Shown piece after piece: positions 45,281-55,886 of a DNA stretch of 64,000 nt. A program made the translations under genes and the position numbers. Positions within the stretch are counted from its first letter, which is position 1, and each line of letters opens with the position of its first letter. The stretch is from Cunninghamia lanceolata. Its lineage: Eukaryota; Streptophyta; Pinopsida; Cupressales; Cupressaceae. The stretch covers positions 1,984,001 through 2,048,000 of the forward strand of contig BSBN01001198.1 in NCBI GenBank assembly GCA_027924645.1, in the 5' to 3' direction. The notes beneath the pieces were generated by a model, which saw only the letters and a list, made by a program, of their open reading frames with translations, was not told the origin of the DNA and searched no databases.

Positions 45281-47607
45281 TGTAATGTCCTTTTTTTGGC
45301 GCATAGGCTTTTGTGCGCATTTTGGCTTGTTCTTAGTCCCTTAGTGCTTATCCGACATGTTTGGGAGAACTCCAATGTTCTTGGAGTGGCCACAAATCAA
45401 TTTTACAGAGCATTTGGTTATGGCTTTGAGCTCAGATGGTGCTTATGATCATTGTGATCCTTTCTAATGTTTGATCGGGTTCCCGGTTTGCTCTCCAAGA
45501 TTCTTGGAGAAGCCGTCTATTTTTGGAAAGTCGCCCGGAAGGCATCATTCATCTTCCCGACCATCATGAAGTATGTTGGTATGTTTAATTTTGCAGTTTC
45601 GTGGTGTTTGGGATTTTCCGAAAATGGTGTTATTTAATGAGCTATTTTAATTATTATTTTCACTTAAGCTCCTCGGGGTGAAAATAACTAATAAAAATCT
45701 AAGTGTTATAGCTCGTTGGAAAGAGGAAAAAAAGTTTTAAATCATGGATGCATCATTTTGGAGCCTTGCGAAGCAGATATTTCCTTTATTTTGATAAAAG
45801 GGTCTTTGGAGCTAAAAAGAGCTTTTAATTAAAAGTGGTGACTTTAAGTTGTGCACACATAAAGAATTATTTTATATTGTTTGAGGAGAAATATGAAGGG
45901 ATAAAGGAAATAATATTTTATTTCCCTCAAAAAGTTATAAAAAGAGGAGTTGGGCTCATTGTTTAGGCATGCTTGGTTTTGATATTGTTATTCTGCTGGA
46001 TTGAACCGGAGTGTTCTTCCATTTTCTCTTGAGGACGGAAACCCTCTTGTAGAAATTCTTCTTGAGGATGAAAACCCTCTTGGAATTGATCGGTTTCGGT
46101 GGTGAGAGATCCACCCTAGTTGAAGTTGGTGTGGTTTCATACAGAAATCACCATTTGTGCTGAAGATGGAGGTATTGGAGCTTTCATGGAGTTATGAAGT
46201 TGTGGGAAACTTGATGTTTGATGTTTTATTGGATGGATTTTGGTTGGTTTGATGAAATAGTTTCTTAGATTTCTTTTGAATATTGATAACATTGTTATTT
46301 TCCTTGCTGGCCATACATGTTTGGGCCATATCAACAGGGTTATAGAACTTAAGTTTTGGGAGATTGATGTTAGTATTTGGTCCAGTATTGTTTGGTAAAG
46401 ATTTTCCTATGTATTAGTGCCCATTTCCCAAGAGTTTTCAAATGACAGAATGCTGTTTTGAAGGCTGTAACAAGTGATCCGTACCGTTCATGTCCCTACA
46501 TTGAAAAAGTATGATTTGTGTTTGTGGATTGCTTTCATCCCTTCGGAGCAGATTTAAGGTTGTATTCTCATTGTCATATGTTTGCATTTACATTGCAGTC
46601 CTGCTACCTTGTGTCTGGGCAGATATTATTAAGTTTGAAGTGTTATTGCTGTCCTATAGGCCTTACGGATCTGAAGGAGTTTGAGCTAATAAATAAATGA
46701 AGTTTTAGGTTGCTGGAGTCTTCTTTGATGTTTGATAGAAGCATTATGCAGTATAAATAGAGGATGTGTGAGAGTTTTGTCAAGAGTCTTCAATATTTCT
46801 GCTTCCTCAGATTCTATGACTGGGTACATGGTGCCATACAGCAGGAATATGGCCTTATGCTGAATACCAGTATGACTGGTCTGTTAATTGTTTATACAGT
46901 TTGAGCTTTATTTCAGTGTTTCCTGACTTGCTATAACTGCTTCTGAGTGGATTGTTCTTCCAGTGTCGTGATTGTCTATGAGCTTTGACAGGGCTGTCCA
47001 TGCTAAGGGTTTAAGACAGAGATTTATGAGTTCATCTCCAATCAGCTGTCACAGAATCAGTTTATTTATATGTTATCAGATTAGAACAGCAGAGTTTGTC
47101 ATGATCTTGTTATGGGCAGTGCATATTATGAGGTTTTGATACTAATAACTTATGCAGGGTATAATCTCATGGTTCCCAAGACCTTCAAAGTGTTGACAAA
47201 ATCAAGGCCAAATCATTAATGTCTGATTTCAATTGCATTGATCTCATTGTAATTTCTCTTTATGCAAATCACATAATGACCCCTGGTTGGTTTACCACCA
47301 GTGTGGAGTAATGAAGCCTTCTTTTTGTTTCCTACCCACTGAATAAGTGAATGACTTGTACTTTTGACTATTGCATACATACCCACTAAAAGTGGTGAAT
47401 TCCCACAGTTTGTGGATGCCTGCATATGCAGATGAATGTCTACTTGTTTGCACAATGTTTTAATTTGTAATCCAAAGCACAGTATGCTCTCACCTCGCCT
47501 AGTTGGGATCTTGGTGATCAGAAGTGCAGAGGAGTTTAAGTTGTGCTAACATTGTTTATCACTGTTCTATATTTTGGAAAAAAAAAATATAGGGGTAGTA
47601 CATTACA
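45281..47607 (+). repeat. 5' LTR of the gag-only outer element
   Basis: A 2327-bp LTR starting TGTAATG and ending CATTACA, a perfect 7-bp terminal inverted repeat. The next base is followed directly by the primer site. A TATA box is at 45936. The part at about 47275-47530 resembles, on the opposite strand, the R-U5 of the 28104 element's LTR. Confidence 0.88.
45936..45944 (+). promoter_or_regulatory. TATA box of the outer 5' LTR
   Basis: The motif tataaaaag is conserved at 63568-63576 in the 3' LTR. Confidence 0.55.
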
Positions 47608-47608
47608 G

Positions 47609-47620
47609 TGGTATCAGAGC
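47609..47620 (+). other. Primer-binding site, initiator tRNA-Met
   Basis: Exact TGGTATCAGAGC, one base after the LTR end. Confidence 0.9.
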
Positions 47621-47771
47621 TGGTATGTTCTTGCCAGCCTGTTGGGAAGCTAATTTGTTGCAGATCTGTCAGTTGAGCAAGTCAGTTTTCAGCGTTGCTT
47701 GTGAGTGATCAGCACTTGCATGTGTGTTTAGAGTTGGGCAGTTGAAAAATTTTGAGCAGTGTTGAGAGATC

Positions 47772-47927
47772 ATGGCATCTCTTATGCAGAAAAGAAGTGA
47801 GACAGAGGTTATGGATGAATTAGAAAAAGTTGTTCAAGAGAAATTGGATCGAAGGAAGTATCATCATGAGGCCACTAAGATTATTGATGAGTATGAAGAA
47901 CTACCAGATGACTATAAGTAGCAACTC
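47772..47927 (+). pseudogene. gag: 5' part of the outer element's gag, before the nested insertion
   Basis: The ATG at 47772 lies 151 bp after the primer site. It encodes 49 residues beginning MASLMQKRSETEVMDELEKV, a charged helix, then meets TAG at 47919-47921, two codons before the insertion point. The remaining codons are in frame with the ORF resuming at 60124, so the insert is in phase with the old reading frame. The TAG probably arose by C-to-T change of a Gln codon, either before or after the insertion. Confidence 0.7.
47923..47927. other. Target-site duplication of the nested gypsy element (left)
   Basis: The sequence aactc is repeated exactly at 60119-60123. Confidence 0.9.
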
Positions 47928-48285
47928 TGTTTACCGCAATATGGTATGTTTCACAGAATATGAAGTAAACAGAATTAAGTAGTAGTATAGTGCATCATAT
48001 GACCATAACAAGAGTACTCGGAATGGAATACTGTATTTATTATTGATTCACAGAACATTACAATGTCATGACAGCAACATACATATTTATTGTGACTCCA
48101 ATGTCTGCATAATAACTATTGCAAAATCACCCATATCCGACTACAATGCATTGATGACTTAAATACTCACGACCAAGGTTGGTTGTGATGCCAACCGTTG
48201 GTACCGACTCCAAACTACCCGACCCATCGGTTGATGCCGACAACTAATTATATCATTTGTTTATTTAACTATTTTGCTGTCTACA
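47928..48285 (-). repeat. 3' LTR of the inner gypsy element
   Basis: 358 bp; on the plus strand TGTTTACC...GTCTACA. It differs from the 5' LTR mainly by an extra tag trinucleotide near 47977. Confidence 0.92.
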
Positions 48286-48300
48286 TCTATCCCCCCCTCA
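48286..48300 (-). other. Polypurine tract of the inner element
   Basis: On the minus strand TGAGGGGGGATAGA directly precedes the LTR start TGTAGACAG. Confidence 0.85.
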
Positions 48301-49809
48301 AAATTGGTCGTCTTCCAGACGACATTCACAACAAAATGACAAAATTATGACAAAACTTAACCATCCTACTGAGAGTGTGGAGGTTGGGAAGACGTCCCTG
48401 GGTGTACTGACGAGGTTGGAGTGGCTGATTGTTGTTGCGCTTGCAACTTCCTTGCTTCCTTGGTCCTCTGCCACAGCTGGTGTTAGGCTACTAGCTCCTG
48501 CTCCCTTGCTGCCTTCACCATGTGACCGGCTTCCATGACTTGTGCTTTAGCCTTCATTACTTCTGCCTCCTTTGCCTCAAGCTGTACTCCCATGTCTTTC
48601 ATCTTAACCTCCATCTCCCTCAACTTGGCTTCTAAGCCTAATGCCCTGGCCTTTTCTGTTTCCGTGGCCTCTGTCTGCTGTGCTAACTGTTGGTGGGACC
48701 TCTGAATGTGCTCCGTCAATTCTTTCTGCTTTGTCTATAGGGCTGCCTCACTCTCCTCCTTTTTCTCCCATATCACCTCTTTTTTCTTCATTTCATAGAA
48801 TCTTTGCTTGTATGCCTTCTCTATGGTGAATAGGGACTCTATGACTTCTGCGTCCCTTCCTCCTACCACTGGCCGTGACCCTCTCCATCGGTCATGCATC
48901 TCCTGAGTGTCGATCTCTGGCCAACCTCTCCCTGTGAATTGTCGAGCAAACTCCTCCTCACAGCCCTGTTGAACAAAGTTCCTGATTCTCTTGGCCTCTT
49001 GAGCCACTACCTGTGATCGTCCCAATCTCAACTATTTGGAGATATCAGCTATCTCCCCCATATAATCTGCCATATTCTCCAAGTCCTCCATGTACCTCTG
49101 AATGGTACCTATTGGGTCGGAGGGGTCAGGTCTAGAAAGTGTGAGGGTCAATCCCTCTGGAAATCCCTCCTCTGGTGAAGTGGTCACTAGGGTGATCGCC
49201 GGGGAGCTCATGATGCCCATGGAAGGGCCCCCCTACCTCCTGTGTAGCCGGTACTGGCTGTGGTAGACTGCCCTGCTGAGTGATCTGGCCAGTAACGTTG
49301 AGCTGCTCTAGGCTCTTTGTCCCCCTTGGTGTGCTACCCTCTTCCTGACCTTCCATCCCGAAGTGAAGTGGGCTCAGCAAAGGTACCTCAGGCATGTCTA
49401 CTGTTAGGCCAATATCACTCAACCAACTATCTATTTTGTCCTGACCTCCTGCTGCTGGTACCTCTACCTGTGGTGTGGCCATTCCCCCTACTGTGGAGGG
49501 TTCCACTAGTGAAGTCGTCACCAAAGGTGCTGCTGATGGTATGACTCTTGCTGGCAACCTTATCCTGACTGGTAGTGTGGCTATGCCCTGTGCCTGTATC
49601 TCGGTACTCTATGCTGGTACTGGTATTGTGAATGTTGCCGATTTGAGTTTTGGAAGTACCAAAACTCCTTTCGGTTGCCCCCTTTTTTTTGTTGTGTTTT
49701 CCTCAGTATCCCTTATGGTTGCCTCCCTCACCACACTCTGTGTCATTCTTGGTGCCGGTACTTCATCCATAGATGAGTCGCTTTCTACCACTGGTGACTG
49801 TCCCCTGCC

Positions 49810-49816
49810 TTCCTCT

Positions 49817-49848
<32 letters not shown>

Positions 49849-49864
49849 TTCTTCTTCTTCTTCA
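49810..49864. repeat. (CTT)n microsatellite coding poly-Glu
   Basis: A cttcttctt run on the plus strand encodes about 18 consecutive Glu residues in the element's 3' ORF. Confidence 0.9.
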
Positions 49865-49998
49865 TTTTCGGTGGATGTTTCCTGTTGCTTCCTTTTCCTT
49901 TTTGGCCATCGTGAAGGTTCTTCTCTGTGAGCTGTGTCGAGTCCCTTCCAGTAGAAGACTATCGGCCATCCCGGCTCTACTTGTGCTGTCGGTTGTAA

Positions 49999-50010
49999 CC
50001 CCCCCCCCCC
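49999..50010. repeat. 12-C homopolymer at a frame change
   Basis: The 3' ORF changes frame at this run, so an indel by slippage (or a sequencing length error) is the simplest cause of the break. Confidence 0.8.
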
Positions 50011-50929
50011 ATTTGTCTGCTGGCACCTGGGTATGGACAGCATCGAGAAAGAGGGCAATGACTTGTTGAGTCATATAGAATACCTTATGCCGCTGGGATA
50101 AAAATTCCCTCACCCTCTCTGTCAAATACCTTGCCCAGTTGTAGACCTTGCCAACACTCAATCCGATCATATAATCGACCATCCATAGGGCGATGTCCGA
50201 TGCCCTACTGGAACCCGTCAGTCTGCACTTCATGACATCCATGATGCACTTCCATTCTTCATTTGCCAATAATTTCTTCCTCAATCCCCGATTACTTGAA
50301 TTCCATATTGTGTCTTTCTCCTTGTCTGAGAGGTCACTTCGGCATACTCTCTGGATGAGGGTTTATTTGTGCTGCTGGGTCATCCGGCCCGGTTTTACCA
50401 CACTCTGGCCAACGGCTGGAACCCCCATCACTCTGCCAAAATCCTGTGGCCAGAATGATACAGTAACTGAATGGCCCCGATACTCGATAATGGACCTGCT
50501 GGAGTGCTCGCAGAAGTTGTCTACCATAACTTTTAAATACGGCTCGAACTCCCTGGCATTAAAGTAGGGCATCATTATGGTTTTGTCGACTTGGGCATGT
50601 TTCAATTCTACCTTCAGCACATTGTCTTCCGATGCATTCTTCCACCATTGTTTGCATTCGTTTCCTGTCAGGCTTTCCCAGGCGATGACCTTCATTCCGG
50701 CATCCGCACTTTGTTTCTTCCTCTCCTCCGATGCAATCTTTGGTCTGTAGGCTGCAATCTTTTTGCCCTTATCCATTATCCAATTTTTCTGACAATTCTG
50801 ATGCTGGGTATTTGAGTGCCAAAGTGCCGATACCAAGCCGATGCTGAGCCGATGCTTTCTTTTCCCCCAACAGTCGACCTCGAGAATGCCAAGAGAATGC
50901 GAAATATAGATGAAATTGCCAAGTCCAAA

Positions 50930-51215
50930 CTGACAAGTACGGCTGGCTAAGTACGGCCTCACCTTTTTTATTTTTAATGCCAAGTATGGCCAGGTACGCC
51001 AAGTACGGCCTTTTTATTCTTTTCCTTTTTGGCTGGCTGGTTGTACGTCGTACGACCAGCGTACGGCGTACGACTTAGCCGTACGGCGTGGTCGTACTTC
51101 ATACGACTAGCGTACGTCGTACGACCAGCATACATCGTACGATTTGACTTCTATTTTTTTTTTTAAATTAAAAAAAATTCCAGGTCATACGGCCTGGTCG
51201 TACGTTGTATGACCT
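50930..51215. repeat. Array of CGTACG-type palindromic repeats
   Basis: Between integrase and the 3' ORF, the motifs gtacg(g/t)cgtacgac and gtacggcc recur about ten times. They are separated by phrases like gacc-agc, and densest at 51041-51145. The stretch is CpG-rich and self-complementary in AT-rich surroundings. Confidence 0.75.
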
Positions 51216-53056
51216 GCCTTGCAAATTTTTTTTTTTTTTCAATTTTTTTTTTTAACTCAGTTTTTTCTTTACCTCTTCGCCGCTGTGTGGTTCCGACGGC
51301 CTCCTCGATTTCGTCTTCCACGACCTCAATCTCTGTCATGTGGCGGAATATGCACTGAATATATCCTTTCTGTCGGAGGCAATCGTTGGAGAAGCATTGA
51401 TCGACTTCTTCTAGTTCCCATATCCGATCCACCACTGTATTTTTATCTTGTATCAACCTCAAGTTACATCCCATCGGTTCCTGGGTCCACTGGAATGTTT
51501 TTCCGTCGCTGTTCATCCTTATACTCTTGGTCCTGAACTTTGCTTTCCAAATTCGACTTCTTGGAATCTGGACATATGGAGTTCCCTGGTTTTTCAGCCT
51601 TAGTTGTAGGACCTCATTCTCATAGGGTGATCTTTCAATTATGAACATGGCCTCTGCTACATACCTTTTCACCAGGGTTTTTATTTCTTTTGGTAATAAG
51701 AATTCGAACTTATCCCTTACCTTATTGCATTCGGCTATCCACCAGTTCCACGCCTGTTCCTCTTCATTCTGATTGTCATCATTGCCATTTTCGATGATGT
51801 CGCTATCGATTATCCCTTCTCGAATGCTAGTTTGCATCGTTCTCGGTCCAAAAAACCCAGTTACAGGTTCGTATGGTGCACTCTGGAAACATACTCCATT
51901 GGTCCCCTCTATTTTCTCTTCCAACATTGCGTATCCCAACATATTGATTTCTATTGTTTCTTCCCTTTTTTGCTTATATTTCTTCAGTTTTGCTCCGTTC
52001 ACTGTGTCCCTAATTTGGGTTCCGTCAATGTTGTCCAGCCTTATAGCCCCATTGTCCAGTATTTCCCGTACCCTGAACGGTCCCAACCAACGAACTTTGA
52101 ACTTACCCAATTTAATTTCGTTACGGCCGTTATATTTGAGGACTAACTGCCCCGGCCGGAATTCCATTCTCCGTAGGTGTTTGTCATGCCAATACTTCCG
52201 GCGTTTCTGCATAATTTCCGTTGACCATTGAGCCAAAATTCTTCTCGTCCAGTTTATTCAACTGGAATAGTCTTTCTTCCAGACTTTCCGTATCTCCTAG
52301 TCTGTTTTCCACTGCAATTCTCAGAATTGGAACCAGGGATTCTGCTGGTACTACCGCTTCTTGCCCATACATCAATTGGAAGGGAGTGTGTCCAGTCGTT
52401 ACCTTATAAGTGGTTCGATAAGCCCATAACACTGCTGGTAACCTCTCTTCCCAGTCCGACCCTTCGATACCGCATGACTTGTGGATTACCGAAACGAGCA
52501 CCTTGTTTGTTGACTCTGCCTGCCCGTTCGCCCTTGGATAGTACGGACTTGATAGGGTGTACAGGATTTTGAACTCCGTAATCATCAGTCGGATGACATG
52601 GTTGACGAAATGTCCCCTGCGGTCACTCGTCAATTGAATTGGGATCCCATACCTCGTCACGATGTGCTCATATATGAACCTTGTCGTACTTAATGCAGTG
52701 TTATCTTCCAATGCCTTCACTTCCGCCCACTTCGTCAAATATTCCGTAACCACTATTATGTACCGACATCGGTGTAGTTGGCTGACCTTCAGTGGTCCTA
52801 CAAAATCCAATCCCCATCTTTCGAAAAGCTCTTGAGGTTGTGATGGCCATAGTGGCATATAATCCCTCTTTAGCGGTTTCCCTACCCTCTGACAAGTGTC
52901 ACATTGGATTACCCATTCTCGGGCATCTGTGTGTAACGTTGGCCACCATAGGCCGGTGAGTAGGACTTTTCGTGCCGTGGTGTCGGGGCCCATATGTCCC
53001 CCTACGAGTCCCTCATGTGCTTCCGCCGATACACCCCTTATCTCTTCTTCCATCAC
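51163..53056 (-). pseudogene. int: Integrase of the inner gypsy element (frameshifted)
   Basis: In the 290-codon frame from 53056, the HHCC zinc-binding module is present (H14, H21, C52, C55, the last two in CDTC). The DDE core is complete: D84 (WGLDFVGPL), D145 (LTSDRRGHF) and E181 (ANGQAEST), with 35 residues between the second and third. The conserved TGHTPFQLMYG follows. The frame is lost near 52230 and the C-terminal region resumes in another frame (51163-52236): KRRKYWHDKHL, a FRPGQLVL-like stretch, and KVRWLGPFRV, the usual GPF-containing GPY/F-like module. A further 240 residues of unclear nature follow. No chromodomain was recognised. Its native job is to insert element cDNA into chromosomes. 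Confidence 0.85.
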
Positions 53057-55163
53057 ACCTTCGGAGAACTTGATCGGGCCCCATTTTGTAGAGCAGCCCG
53101 TTTATCAGTTGAAATGTCTTACTCTTGAGTGCAATCTTCCGTCGTTCACTTGTAGACATTTCTGGTGGAAACGTTGAAGTGGACAAGTATTCACCAATTT
53201 TCTCGTACCATGGTGGCAGGGCAGCTATTTGGAATAGGTGGGCATCCGGGAAGTCTTCATTGACCCCATCCCCTGGTTCTCCTGATTTGATCCTTGATAG
53301 TTGGTCGGCAATTACATGGCTTTTTCCTAGTCGTACAATAATGGTGAAAGTAAATTCTTGCAGAAGTAACAACCATCTACTGATTCTGCCTTGAATAATC
53401 AGTTTGTTGACCAGGTACATTAGAGCTTGATGATTCACATAAAAAGTGAATGGTGTTGCCAAGAAATAATACCTGAATTTCTGTACGGAGTAGACCATTC
53501 CCAAAGCCTCCCTTTCCGTAGTACTGTAATTCCGTTCTGCTTTGGAGAGCAACCGACTAGCAAAGTACACTGGATGATCCAACCCATGAGATCCGACCTG
53601 TGCAAGAGTGGCACCAATTGCAAAGTTTGATGCGTCCACGTGCACGTGGAATTCCTTGTCCCAGTTTGGATAGGCTAGGATAGGTGTGCTGATGAGCCTT
53701 GTCTTTAGTTCTTCAAACGCTTTCTGTTGTTCCTCCAACCAGACAAACTGCACCCCTTTCCTTGTCAACATGTCCAATGGTTGCGATATCTGAGCAAAAT
53801 TTTTGATAAATCTTCGGTAGTACCCGACATGGCCGAGAAAAGACTTTACTCCGGTGACATCTCCTGGAGCCTCCATTTCTACAATCACCCGAATCTTGTC
53901 CGGGTCTGCTTTTAGTCCGGCTTGGCATACAATATGGCCAAGAAGTTTCCCTTGTGACACCATGAACCGGCACTTCTTTGGGTTTAAGGCCAACCATGCG
54001 GCCCTGCAACGCTCCATGCATTCGGTGAGGGCTTTGAGGTGTGTCTGCTGGTCGCTGTAAATTGACCAGTCATCGAGGAATGCCTTGAAGTTTCCCACCA
54101 ACATTTTGTCAAATATGTGTAGGATAATCCTCTGAAAGGTGGCTGGTGCATTGCATAGACCGAACGGCATTCGGTTGTATGCATATACCCCGTTTTCAAT
54201 CACGAATGTTGTCTTCAATTTGTCGTCCTCGACGATGCTGATCTGGTTATACCCTGAAAATCCGTCCATAAAGGAATATATTTCGTGACCGGCCACTTCT
54301 TCCAAAATAGAGTCTGTGAATGGGATGGGGAAGGGGTCTTTGATTGTTACTGCATTCAGACATCTAAAATCCACGCAAATCCTGATTTGTCCCCCTTCCT
54401 TCTTAAGTGATATTACAATCGGTGACACCCACTCGCTTGTTTCTACCTCAAAGATTATTCCTGCCTCAAGCATTTTTTCAATTTCCTCCTGCACTTTTGC
54501 AGCGTAGTTCTTATTCATGCGATATGGCCTTTTCCATACTGGGCGTGCTCCTGGTATGAGTGGAATTCTGTGGACGCACAGTTCTGGTGGTATCCCCTTC
54601 AGGTCCTTGTAGGTCCAAGCAAACACATCTTTGTACTCTAGAAAGATTCCGAACGCTGCTGCCTTGAGTACTGGATTCCAGTCGTCGCCAGCCAGAATTA
54701 TCTTTGGGTTGCTTTCCTCGCCAAGATTAATTCTCTTCGTTACTGGCTCTTCGTACATAATCTTCTTTTCCGATTCAAACTGATGTGCCAGCGTACTGTC
54801 TACTTCTGCATTCCCTTCCTTATATTCCCCGTACGCCGCTAGGAACATGTGGGTCACTTCCTTCCCCTTATCACTTGTCTGTTCCAATGTTTCACCGTCG
54901 TCTTCCTGTTCATCCGTCATTCCCGAGCTTTCACCGATTTCTTTTATTGAAATCATGTTGCATTGTGGCGGAAAAAACTCGTAGTCCTCCATCTGCCAAT
55001 GGAATAGCCCGCTGAATGAATTTGTCTCGTCTTCTGAGCATTCCTGTAATCTCAGCACCCCTTCATCATCGGGCTCCATCGGCCCTTTCCCACTTTCTGT
55101 CGAGTCCCCTCCATCCGAGTCAGAATGTGAGGCCAACTCTTCACTGACAGTTTGCGTCCTCAA
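53013..55163 (-). pseudogene. pol: Reverse transcriptase - RNase H of the inner gypsy element
   Basis: A 716-codon open frame. An acidic linker (residues 1-170) leads to RT. The RT has the CVDFRCLNAVTIKDPFPIPF block, YSFMDGFSGYNQI with the first catalytic Asp, the RMPFGLCNAPATFQR block and the FLDD catalytic box at residues 362-365. It ends with FLGHVGYYRRFIKNFA. RNase H follows, with D510 in HVHVDASNFAIGATLAQ, the TEREALGMVYSVQKFRYY block and a YLVNKL stretch. Catalytic residues of both enzymes that I can identify are present, so this part is intact at the motif level. Near 53050 the reading must shift frame to enter integrase; the present frame runs to a stop at 53013. As a free-standing product it would need upstream frames repaired, so pseudogene is appropriate. 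Confidence 0.9.
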
Positions 55164-55886
55164 GTCAATGACAAACTTCTTATGCCTATTTTCTATGGAT
55201 AGAGTGTTTTTCTTCCAGTTGTGGTTGGCCTTGGTGGCTATTAGCCATCCTCGGCCGAGTAATGCATCGTATGATGCATTCTATGTTGTTATGACTACAA
55301 AATTTAACAAAAATTGCTGGGTACCGATTCTTACTTTTTGAGCCATTAGCACTCCTAGCGCCTTGATTCCGTGTTGGTCGGCTCCCACTAACTGGAAGTT
55401 TTGTGGCTATAGAGTAGGCTTCCCGAGGCTTTTCCAGGTTTCTTTCGGTAATACGTTTACTCTAGATCCCCTGTCGACTATTGTATTTGTCAAATTTCTC
55501 CCAAGTATTTCCATCTGCACTACGGCCGGTTTCTTCCCGGTGTCAACCGCTAGCAACCCCGGGTCGAGTACTTGTTCTCCCGTTGGCGGTGGTTCTACTA
55601 TAACATCTTCTGTTGTGTGGGCTTCGTTTGCGTGCGAGTTACCTTCTACTACCTTGGATAGTGCTACTTTTAACTGAGGTAAGCTCTGGAGGAGGTCCGC
55701 CAATTTGATTAGTACGGTAGTTTGCAATACTTGACTTGCTATGTTCTTATCTGATTCTGATCGTAGGGTTGCAGTTACTTTCTTGTCTGAGTTCCTCCAT
55801 TCAGTTTTCATGGCAGCTTCCACTTCCTTTCGTGCCTCCCGGAGTCTTTTTCTGTACAGGGATCTGGATAAGTGGTCTTTTTCCAC
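55164..55886 (-). pseudogene. pro: Protease region of the inner gypsy element (stops)
   Basis: It lies in the same frame as RT. A Lys/Arg-rich opening (55886) is followed by KPAVVQMEILGRNLTNTIVD, then RGSRVNVLPKETWKSLGKP. In this clade the catalytic site is usually D-[STG]-G; here it reads D-R-G, so activity is doubtful. In-frame TAG stops lie at 55407-55409 and 55281-55283, the first probably from a Trp codon. After the second, DALLGRGWLIA matches the conserved LLGR-W stretch that follows the protease in plant gypsy elements. It overlaps the end of gag by about 80 bp in a different frame, either a real -1/+1 arrangement or an indel. Confidence 0.75.

Larger units (their letters stand above)
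48483..50983 (-). pseudogene. Large 3' ORF of the inner element, in env-like position (broken)
   Basis: About 830 codons lie downstream of integrase on the same strand. They are split among three frames: 50983-49862 (one in-frame TAA near 50363), then 50058-49132 after a slip at a 12-C run (49999-50010), then 49220-48483. The N-terminal third is globular, with phrases such as KTIMMPYFNAREFEPYLK and VSFWPQDFGRVMGVP, and includes a helix-rich segment VYNWARYLTERVREFL. The middle has a Lys/Arg patch followed by a poly-Glu run and a Pro/Thr/Ser/Gly-rich stretch. The C-terminus is a Glu/Lys/Ala-rich coiled coil ending near 48483. There is no signal peptide and no clear membrane segment, so an envelope function is not supported. 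The family is not recognised; extra ORFs at this position are known in Athila/Tat elements. Confidence 0.6.

Noticed and set aside
49475..49930. Plus-strand ORF with a poly-Ser run
   Set aside because: It is the opposite strand of the poly-Glu microsatellite in the element's 3' ORF. Other plus-strand frames over 48.3-56.8 kb are likewise shadows of gag-pol.
48483..50983. Envelope protein
   Set aside because: The position fits, but there is no signal peptide, membrane span or cysteine-rich ectodomain pattern.
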